From: Terriglobia bacterium
GTDB taxonomy: Bacteria; Acidobacteriota; Terriglobia; UBA7540
Assembly (NCBI GenBank): GCA_030036915.1
Contig: JASHSC010000316.1
Location: 1-6,912 of the forward strand
Length of the DNA stretch: 6,912 nt
Direction of reading: 5' to 3'
Every line of letters starts with the position of its first letter. Position 1 is the first letter of the stretch. The position numbers and the translations under genes were made by a program. This document shows, in pieces, positions 1 through 4,843 of the stretch. A model generated the notes under the pieces. It had not been told where the DNA came from. It did no database searches and saw only the letters and a list, made by a program, of their open reading frames with translations.

Positions 1-230
1 AAGAAATCCACGGTCTGGACAAGCGCCAGCTCAGGCGAAAGCTGATACACTCCCGCATCGTCGGAGGTTTCAAAACCCACAAGCACGTTCGGGTCAATCT
101 GTTTGGGCAATCGCGCGAGCACTGAATCCAATATGCTTGGATTTAATTTGGCTGCGCATCCCGCCGCCTTGACCATCCCGGTCAATCGCACGCGCTCTTC
201 CGAAGTTTCCCTGGCAAGTTGCTGATCCAT
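1..230 (-). CDS. selD: Selenide, water dikinase (selenophosphate synthetase), 5' part only
   Basis: Reading leftward from the ATG at 230-228, 76 codons stay open to the window edge, so the C-terminal three quarters lie outside. SelD makes selenophosphate from selenide and ATP in the cytoplasm, for selenocysteine and/or selenouridine synthesis. The translation matches the SelD N-terminus: the glycine-rich catalytic segment AAGCAAK with Cys25 and Lys28 (equivalents of E. coli Cys17 and Lys20), then DPNVLVGFETSDDAGVY with the Asp57-Asp58 metal/ATP pair, then QTVDF with Asp75. The nucleophile codon is TGC, so this is the cysteine form and not a selenocysteine form. A GGAG ribosome binding site (236-239 read on the minus strand) lies 5 nt before the ATG and supports this start. 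The gene diverges from gcdH. No clear selD promoter was found in the shared 200 bp. Identification is from recognised family motifs, without a database search. Confidence 0.93.
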   Translation of the reverse strand, partial: MDQQLARETSEERVRLTGMVKAAGCAAKLNPSILDSVLARLPKQIDPNVLVGFETSDDAGVYQLSPELALVQTVDF

Positions 231-260
231 GCTCACTCCACATTCATTTCGGCAGCTGCC

Positions 261-289
261 TTGACCGCTCCACGACTGCCCAATAGAAT
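261..289 (+). promoter_or_regulatory. Probable sigma70-type promoter of gcdH
   Basis: TTGACC at 261-266 and TAGAAT at 284-289 are separated by exactly 17 bp, each matching the sigma70 consensus hexamer at 5 of 6 positions. Transcription would start near 296 and leave a leader of about 135 nt before the gcdH start at 431. It points away from selD. A perfect 10-bp palindrome, GGCAGCTGCC (251-260), abuts the -35 box and could be an operator, but that is speculation. Confidence 0.6.
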
Positions 290-302
290 GCTGGATTTCA
301 CG

Positions 303-321
303 CCCCCTTGGGAAGCGGGGG
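303..321 (+). other. Small GC hairpin in the gcdH leader
   Basis: CCCCC (303-307) can pair with GGGGG (317-321) around a 9-nt loop. If the promoter at 261-289 is used, this hairpin sits within the first 30 nt of the transcript, where it could stabilise the 5' end. It has no T-run after it, so it is not an intrinsic terminator. The rest of the leader (322-421) shows no riboswitch or upstream gene that I recognise. Confidence 0.3.
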
Positions 322-421
322 AGAAGATTTCGGCGGAATCCCTCGCGACATACCACCGGGCTCTGGCGACAGAGTTCGAAATCATCCGGCACTCGCGCCG
401 CACGCCAAAACCGCGAGAGAT

Positions 422-426
422 GGAGG
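422..426 (+). promoter_or_regulatory. Ribosome binding site fixing the gcdH start
   Basis: GGAGG lies 4 nt before the ATG at 431. The reading frame is open further upstream, to a TTG at 308, but that extension has no ribosome binding site and its Gly/Pro/Arg-rich sequence does not resemble an acyl-CoA dehydrogenase N-terminus. The site therefore favours 431 over 308. The in-frame ATG at 458 has no such site. Confidence 0.7.
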
Positions 427-430
427 ACGT

Positions 431-1600
431 ATGTTTGCTTTTCATGGTGTCGACTACATGGAGATCGATTCCCTCTTCAGCGACGACGAAAAGCTGGTGC
501 GCAGAACGGTGCGCGAATTTGTGGAGAAGGAAGTGATTCCGCACATCGAGGGCTGGAACCGGGAGGGCAAATTCCCGAAACATTTGGTTCCACTGATGGC
601 GGAACTGGGGTTTTACGGCGCCAACCTCCACGGTTACGGCTGCGCGGGCATGTCGAACGTGCAGTACGGCCTGATCATGCAGGAACTCGAGCGCGGTGAC
701 AGCGGCTTGCGCAGCTTCGTGAGCGTGCAGGGCGCGCTGGTGATGTACCCGATCAGCGCTTACGGATCTGAGGAGCAGAAGAATCGCTGGCTGCCGGCAT
801 TGCAGCAAGGCAAATCCATCGGCTGCTTCGGACTGACCGAGCCGGATTTCGGCTCGAACCCCGCGGGCATGAGGACGCGCGCCGTAAAAGCCAGCGGCGA
901 TTACATCCTGAACGGCGAAAAAACGTGGATTACCTCCGGGACGATCGCCGACGTGGCATTGGTTTGGGCGCGCACCGACGAGGGCATTCGGGGATTCCTG
1001 GTGGAAAACGGCACGCCGGGATTTTCCGCGCAAGACATCAAGGGCAAGTGGTCGCTGCGCGCCTCGGTGACATCCACCCTTTCTCTCCAGGACGTGCGCG
1101 TGCCGGCGAGCCACATGCTTCCCGGTGCGCAGGGGTTGAAAGCGCCGTTGAGCTGCCTCACCCAGGCGCGCTACGGCATCGGCTGGGGCGCCATCGGCGC
1201 GGCCATGGCTTGCTACAACGAATCGCTGGAATACGCCAAGGCGCGAAAGCAGTTTGACGACAAGCCCATCGCCACCCACCAGCTTGTGCAGGCCAAGTTT
1301 GCCGACATGATCACGGAAATCACCAAGGCGCAATTGCTGGCCATTCAGGTAGGCCGCCTGAAGGATGCCGGCCGCGCCGATTTCGCCCACGTTTCCATGC
1401 TGAAGCGGAACAACGTGAAGGTGGCGCTTGAAGTGGCTCGCGCGGCACGCGATATTCTGGGCGCCAACGGCATCGCGGACGAATACCCTATCTTCCGCCA
1501 CATGTGCAACCTGGAATCGCTTTTCACTTACGAAGGCACGCACAATATCCACACTCTGATCATCGGCGAGCGCGTCACCGGAATGCCGGCCTACAAGTGA
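431..1600 (+). CDS. gcdH: Glutaryl-CoA dehydrogenase (acyl-CoA dehydrogenase family)
   Basis: A 389-residue cytoplasmic FAD flavoenzyme, about the usual bacterial GcdH length. It oxidises glutaryl-CoA and decarboxylates it to crotonyl-CoA, passing electrons to ETF, at the end of lysine, tryptophan and some aromatic breakdown. Regions in order: N-terminal helical domain (about 10-125), beta domain with the flavin-contact stretch GCFGLTEPDFGSNP (131-144) and TWITSG (165-170), and C-terminal helical domain from about 240. Features typical of GcdH rather than of straight-chain dehydrogenases are SGLRSFVSVQGALVMYPI with Arg94 (the glutarate carboxylate-binding arginine of the human enzyme), LTQARYGIGWGAIGAA (243-258), the LKRNN stretch (324-328), and FTYEGTHNIH with the catalytic base Glu368 preceded by Tyr367. 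No ETF or CoA-ligase gene is adjacent. It runs convergently into sthA. Other members of the acyl-CoA dehydrogenase superfamily are possible but fit less well. Confidence 0.93.
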   Translation: MFAFHGVDYMEIDSLFSDDEKLVRRTVREFVEKEVIPHIEGWNREGKFPKHLVPLMAELGFYGANLHGYGCAGMSNVQYGLIMQELERGDSGLRSFVSVQGALVMYPISAYGSEEQKNRWLPALQQGKSIGCFGLTEPDFGSNPAGMRTRAVKASGDYILNGEKTWITSGTIADVALVWARTDEGIRGFLVENGTPGFSAQDIKGKWSLRASVTSTLSLQDVRVPASHMLPGAQGLKAPLSCLTQARYGIGWGAIGAAMACYNESLEYAKARKQFDDKPIATHQLVQAKFADMITEITKAQLLAIQVGRLKDAGRADFAHVSMLKRNNVKVALEVARAARDILGANGIADEYPIFRHMCNLESLFTYEGTHNIHTLIIGERVTGMPAYK

Positions 1601-1604
1601 TGCC

Positions 1605-3011
1605 TCACCCATTCAACCTGTTAACCCCGTCGAACGCAGCAGTTTTATAACACTCCGCGAGGGTCGGATAATTGAACACGGTATTCACACAATAATCGAT
1701 CTTGCCTCCCAGGCTCATCACGGCCTGGCCGATATGGACCAATTCGCTGGCGCTGTCACCGATGATATGCACCCCCAGCAACTCCCGGGTCTCGCGGTGA
1801 AAGATGATCTTCAGCATGCCGATGCTGTCACCAATGATCTGGCCGCGTGCAATTTCCCGATAGCTGGCTTTGCCGATCTCATACGGAACGTTGGCCTGGG
1901 TCAGCTCCTCTTCGTTCTTGCCGACGTAGGAGATTTCCGGGATGGTATAAATCCCGTACGGGAAGAGCGCCGGGGTGCTGCGGGCTTCGACGCCAAACGC
2001 GTGGCAAGCCGCCAGTCTCCCTTGTTCAAGCGAGGTCGAGGCCAGACTCGGGAATCCAATCACATCGCCGGCCGCGTAGATGTGAGGGACCTCAGTCTGA
2101 TAGTGCTCATTCACCTTCAGGCGGCCGCGCTCATCGGATTTAAGTCCCGCCGCATCCAGATTCAGCCTGCCCGTAGCGCCCGTGCGGCCGATGCTGTACA
2201 GGGCCTTTTCAGCCACAATTTCCTTCCCGCTCGCCAAATGGATTTTTACCCGGGGGTCGCCCCCGTTCTGCACCAACTCGATGCCGCTGACCGCCTCGGA
2301 GAATCGCAGAGTCATGCGATTCTGGCGCAGGTGGTAATCGAGCGCCTCCACAACCTCCGCATCGACAAAGGAAAGAAGGCGTTTCGAGCGATCAATGAGG
2401 GTCACGCGAATCCCCAGCGCGGAAAAAATGCTGGCATATTCGCAGCCGATCACGCCGGCGCCGACCACCGCCAAGGTTCGCGGCAACTTCTTCAATCCCA
2501 GGATATCATCGCTGGTGAAGATGTTCTGGCCGTCGAAGGGGATTTTAGGGTCGCGCGTGGCCTCCGCGCCCACGGCGACCAGAATGTTCTCGGCCGTCAC
2601 CACGCGCTCGCCGGAGTGGCCCACCAGGGTCAGTCGCAGGGTGTGCGGATCCACAAAGGCCGCCTCAGCATTGATCACCTCCACGCCGTTGCGTTGCAGT
2701 TGGTGGCGTGTAACGTCGATTTCGTGCCGGATGACATGATCGGCGCGAAAGAGCAGGTCCTCAATGGTGATGTTTTGCTTGACGGTGTATGACTCCCCAT
2801 AGATGCCGCGCAAACGATACCCGGAAAGATAAATCACCGCCTCGCGCAGGGTTTTGCTGGGAATGGTTCCGGTATTGGTGCAGACACCGCCGATGACGGC
2901 CTTGCGCTCGATGAGGGCAGTGCGCTTGTCCAATTTCGCGGATTGGATCGCCGCCCGCTGCCCCGCCGGCCCCGATCCGATCACCAACATGTCATAATCG
3001 TAATCTGCCAT
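1605..3011 (-). CDS. sthA: Soluble (Si-specific) NAD(P)+ transhydrogenase, FAD-dependent
   Basis: A 468-residue cytoplasmic flavoprotein (E. coli SthA has 466) that moves hydride between NADPH and NAD+, usually draining excess NADPH. It has the pyridine nucleotide-disulfide reductase layout: FAD Rossmann motif GSGPAG (12-17), the active-site segment GGVCTNTGTIPSK (41-53), NAD(P) Rossmann motif GAGVIG (184-189), the second FAD contact AAGDV (313-317), and a C-terminal dimerisation domain from about 350. Two departures separate it from lipoamide dehydrogenase and mercuric or glutathione reductases. The redox CxxxxC is CTNTGT, so Cys44 is kept but the second cysteine is Thr49. The C-terminal HxHPT catalytic motif reads FNYPT (446-450). 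Both are SthA hallmarks. GAGGAG (3017-3022, minus strand) 5 nt before the ATG supports the start. The stop lies 4 bp from the gcdH stop on the opposite strand. Confidence 0.93.
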   Translation of the reverse strand: MADYDYDMLVIGSGPAGQRAAIQSAKLDKRTALIERKAVIGGVCTNTGTIPSKTLREAVIYLSGYRLRGIYGESYTVKQNITIEDLLFRADHVIRHEIDVTRHQLQRNGVEVINAEAAFVDPHTLRLTLVGHSGERVVTAENILVAVGAEATRDPKIPFDGQNIFTSDDILGLKKLPRTLAVVGAGVIGCEYASIFSALGIRVTLIDRSKRLLSFVDAEVVEALDYHLRQNRMTLRFSEAVSGIELVQNGGDPRVKIHLASGKEIVAEKALYSIGRTGATGRLNLDAAGLKSDERGRLKVNEHYQTEVPHIYAAGDVIGFPSLASTSLEQGRLAACHAFGVEARSTPALFPYGIYTIPEISYVGKNEEELTQANVPYEIGKASYREIARGQIIGDSIGMLKIIFHRETRELLGVHIIGDSASELVHIGQAVMSLGGKIDYCVNTVFNYPTLAECYKTAAFDGVNRLNG

Positions 3012-3069
3012 TGCCGCTCCTCTTGCAATCCTGCCGCCGCGCGACCGCCTTGAATGGTGCCCTAAGGGT

Positions 3070-3118
3070 TGAAATCTGCTTTCAGGTTGACCGTTGAAAG
3101 TCGGATATCATAACCGAC
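3070..3118 (-). promoter_or_regulatory. Cluster of inverted repeats upstream of sthA
   Basis: Three overlapping dyads sit 59-107 bp upstream of the sthA start: TGAAA (3070-3074) with TTTCA (3080-3084); CTTTCA (3079-3084) with TGAAAG (3095-3100); and GTCGG (3100-3104) with CCGAC (3114-3118). The shared CTTTCA arm can pair with either neighbour, so the alternatives are mutually exclusive in RNA. As DNA they could be operator half-sites. I do not recognise a named regulator's consensus. Arms this short also arise by chance, so confidence is low. Confidence 0.3.
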
Positions 3119-3197
3119 AAGCGCGACACCGGGATAAATATTACGGTTCCAGGCTGCATTGGCCACAATACGGACAAAACAAAATTTTGAGTTCATG

Positions 3198-3226
3198 AGC
3201 ATAGCATCGTGATGTTAACCGCTCAA
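3198..3226 (-). promoter_or_regulatory. Candidate sthA promoter
   Basis: On the minus strand TTGAGC (3226-3221) and TATGCT (3203-3198) are spaced 17 bp apart, each matching the sigma70 hexamers at 4 of 6 positions. The start would be near 3191, giving a leader of about 180 nt that contains the inverted repeats at 3070-3118. Other weak pairs exist in this AT-richer stretch (for example a TAATAT at about 3138-3143), so the choice is uncertain. Confidence 0.3.
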
Positions 3227-3257
3227 GACATTAAGGCCAGTGGTTGTGTCCTTCATT

Positions 3258-3279
3258 TCATCCACATGTCATCCACATG
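3258..3279 (+). repeat. Perfect 11-bp tandem duplication, TCATCCACATG x2
   Basis: The unit TCATCCACATG occurs twice head to tail (3258-3268 and 3269-3279), about one helical turn apart. Each copy contains TCATCCACA, one base from the DnaA-box form TTATCCACA. The repeat lies between the presumed sthA promoter and the AT-rich gap. It could be a paired protein-binding site or a simple slippage duplication. Nothing else nearby decides between these. Confidence 0.6.
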
Positions 3280-4012
3280 GCCGGGGGGCGCCTCGTCACC
3301 CCAGCGCAGCCGACGTGCCCGCCCACCTCGATTGAATTTTGCGATCCTTTCTTTTCAACAACATCCCCAGATGCACCTTCATTTTTGAAGATCAAGAGTA
3401 AGTCCTCAGACCGACCTAGCAACTCGGAAAGGCGATGCGGATAGGCCGCCCATGGCTGCTTGAGCGGAACATAAGAGAATAGGGAGCAAAACATGGACTG
3501 AAAGGAACGCTTTCCAATTTATTTTCAATAACATAATCTGAGGAAATCTATATCCCATTTATTTTTATGAATCTACTTAGAAACGGCGAAGTTCATTTTT
3601 CGACCCTTTTTTATCAATAATTTACTCAAACATACCCCCATTTCTTCTTGGGGCCCCTCTACCTTTGTTTTCCAATGATCCACCAACTTTCCTGTTTTCA
3701 ATAGACTAGGATTCTGACTGGCGATGAACATTTTCAACTAACTACCTTTGTTATCTGCTACTTACTCCCAGGAGAATCCTTCGACCAATTCTTCAGGTAG
3801 CTTTAATTGTCATCAAGCAAAGACCTTAAGCCAGCGTGAGAGTCAGCACAACTCGTGCGGGCGAGCATGCAGGCTTAATACTCATAGAATTATACCACAT
3901 AAGTAACTCATGTCAAGGGAACTTCCAATGTAGGACATTTGTGTTTCCACTCAACCTCGCGGAACTTTACGTCGAAGCTTGTCGTAGATATAGCAGGAAG
4001 GAGACGTCTGCT
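3280..4012. other. Gene-free intergenic stretch, largely AT-rich
   Basis: I see no credible gene on either strand here. From about 3481 to 3960 the G+C is about 40% (190 of 480 bases by hand count, with one 60-base line at 28%), against 55-63% in neighbouring genes. The plus strand is pyrimidine-rich from about 3540 to 3780. A short open frame on the minus strand (3494-3258) lacks a ribosome binding site and recognisable motifs. Weak dyads are present: CCCCA/TGGGG (3636-3640 and 3649-3653) and GGGGCCCC (3650-3657). Neither is followed by a T-run that would make a terminator. No tRNA, rRNA, IS ends or riboswitch were recognised. The stretch probably contains the promoter of the 4013 gene, but no convincing -35/-10 pair was found. 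Confidence 0.6.
3998..4003 (+). promoter_or_regulatory. Ribosome binding site fixing the start at 4013
   Basis: AAGGAG, within AGGAAGGAG (3995-4003), lies 9 nt before ATG 4013. The frame is open back to a GTG at 3836, but that start has no such site and the extra 59 residues lie in AT-rich DNA with no membrane or domain logic. Confidence 0.65.
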
Positions 4013-4594
4013 ATGGCCACAAGTCCTATGCCGCCTCGTCCGCCCTCACCTCCGCCCCCGCCGAGAAGCAACAGCAACTATATCGCCATCGCCTTTCTGC
4101 TGTTGGCGCTTTTGGTTGTAGTAGTGGGAGTGGCAATTTGGGGAGGACTGGGCTTGCTATCGAGCGCCGTGCATATTCACGTGAACGAGCAAGGCGCGGG
4201 AAAAAAGGAGGTCTCCATCAGCACGCCCGTGGGCTCGCTCGAGGTGAACAAGGGCGTCAATGAAGCCAGCCTGGGCTTACCCATCTACCCCGGAGCAACG
4301 CGCATGCTGGACAAGGACTCGGCCACAGTGAATATCGACATTGCCGACGAAACAAAGGTTCAGGTTCTGGCAGGAAAATTCGAAACCTCCGATTCTATTG
4401 ACAAGGTCCGCGATTTCTATCAAGCCCGCCTGGGCGATCAGGTAACCAAGTACCGGGATCGCGACGAGAATGGAAAGACCGTCTTCGAATTGAAGCACGA
4501 CAAGCAGGACAAGGTTGTTACGCTGAGAAATAACGGAGACAAAACCATCATTGAGCTTGTCCGTGTTTCTGAGGGGAATACTGAAACCAATTAG
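4013..4594 (+). CDS. Putative single-pass membrane protein with Pro-rich N-terminus, function unknown
   Basis: I do not recognise a named family for this 193-residue protein. It has a short cytoplasmic tail very rich in proline (residues 6-17, PPRPPSPPPPP core), one strong hydrophobic helix (about 23-49, with an LLVVVVGV centre), then a soluble domain of about 140 residues. By the positive-inside rule (Arg18 before the helix) the soluble part should lie outside the cytoplasmic membrane. That part has a Lys/Glu-rich linker, an IYPGA turn (91-95), alternating beta-like strands, a KVRDFYQARLG helix (131-141), and a charged C-terminus. The LPIYPGA...FYQARLG arrangement recalls uncharacterised proteins I associate with Acidobacteriota and their neighbours. 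That is memory, not a search result. There is no Cys, lipobox or catalytic motif. It stands alone, 249 bp before the hydrolase, on the same strand. Confidence 0.8.
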   Translation: MATSPMPPRPPSPPPPPRSNSNYIAIAFLLLALLVVVVGVAIWGGLGLLSSAVHIHVNEQGAGKKEVSISTPVGSLEVNKGVNEASLGLPIYPGATRMLDKDSATVNIDIADETKVQVLAGKFETSDSIDKVRDFYQARLGDQVTKYRDRDENGKTVFELKHDKQDKVVTLRNNGDKTIIELVRVSEGNTETN

Positions 4595-4689
4595 CCTCCC
4601 CCAGCCGGAAATTACGCGGACAGTTACGAAAGTCTCCAACGCGCGATTCGAACCCTGACAAGACATACACCTCTGCCCGCTCGAATCAG

Positions 4690-4730
4690 GCAACTTTTTG
4701 TTGCTCTTGCGCCGCGCTCTCGCGGATAAT
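4690..4730 (+). promoter_or_regulatory. Candidate promoter with two small hairpins before the hydrolase gene
   Basis: TTGCTC (4701-4706) and GATAAT (4725-4730) are 18 bp apart, matching sigma70 hexamers at 4 and 5 of 6 positions. The spacer contains CCGCG-CTCT-CGCGG (4712-4725), a perfect 5-bp stem that could be an operator. Just upstream, GCAAC-TTTTT-GTTGC (4690-4704) is another perfect 5-bp stem. It lacks a following T-run and so is at best a weak terminator for the 4013 gene. Transcription from here would carry the 52-bp palindrome in the leader. The remaining intergenic sequence, 4595-4689, shows nothing else. Confidence 0.35.
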
Positions 4731-4775
4731 GCGCTGGTTTCTGAACTTGTCGAGAACGTGTGAAAATATCGGCAA

Positions 4776-4827
4776 GTAGGGGCGGCCCTCGCGGCCGCCC
4801 TAGGGCAACCACGAGGGTTACCCCTAC
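4776..4827. repeat. 52-bp interrupted palindrome, REP/MITE-like element
   Basis: The sequence begins GTAGGGG and ends CCCCTAC, and the arms fold back along their whole length. Comparing the left arm with the reverse complement of the right arm gives 21 of 27 identical positions, with the central TA shared. All six differences are transitions, and two of them leave G-T wobble pairs. The left arm also holds an internal perfect stem, GGGCGGCC (4780-4787) with GGCCGCCC (4793-4800). A 4-bp direct repeat CAAG (4773-4776 and 4827-4830) flanks it if the terminal G and C are counted in the duplication, which resembles a target-site duplication. Small GTAGGGG...CCCCTAC palindromes are, to my recollection, scattered in many copies in several GC-rich bacterial genomes. 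Only one copy is in this window, so repetitiveness is inferred. Confidence 0.75.
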
Positions 4828-4834
4828 AAGAACC

Positions 4835-4839
4835 GAGGA
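4835..4839 (+). promoter_or_regulatory. Ribosome binding site fixing the hydrolase start
   Basis: GAGGA lies 4 nt before ATG 4844 and just 7 nt after the palindrome ends. The frame is open back to a GTG at 4760, but that would translate the palindrome into a Gly/Arg-rich stretch ahead of a complete signal peptide, so 4844 is the better start. Confidence 0.75.
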
Positions 4840-4843
4840 ATTC

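Noticed and set aside
233..1612. 459-codon open frame on the minus strand opposite gcdH
   Set aside because: It lies wholly opposite a clearly recognised gene, has His/Arg/Ala-rich low-logic sequence with no known motif, and is explained by the GC-biased third positions of gcdH.
1734..2792. 352-codon open frame on the plus strand opposite sthA
   Set aside because: It is a shadow of sthA codons with no recognisable domain and no ribosome binding site. SthA motifs on the other strand are unambiguous.
3258..3494. 78-codon open frame on the minus strand in the intergenic gap
   Set aside because: There is no ribosome binding site before its ATG, no recognisable motif, and it ends in the 11-bp tandem repeat. 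The peptide is not absurd in composition, so a gene remnant cannot be fully excluded.
3258..3960. Chromosomal replication origin (DnaA-like repeats plus AT-rich tract)
   Set aside because: There are only two imperfect boxes, no other matches in the tract, and none of the usual neighbours such as dnaA, dnaN, gidA or parAB.
3836..4012. Upstream extension of the membrane protein frame to a GTG at 3836
   Set aside because: No ribosome binding site precedes 3836, the added 59 residues show no domain or targeting signal, and AAGGAG lies correctly before ATG 4013.
4640..4665. Possible tRNA T-arm on the minus strand (GGGTTCGAATC)
   Set aside because: The loop sequence fits, but the flanking stem pairs only at one position (CAGGG against CGCGC), and no acceptor, D or anticodon arms can be built around it.
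4690..4704. GCAAC-TTTTT-GTTGC stem as an intrinsic terminator for the 4013 gene
   Set aside because: The stem is only 5 bp and is followed by TCTTGCG, not a T-run, in either direction. The five Ts are in the loop.
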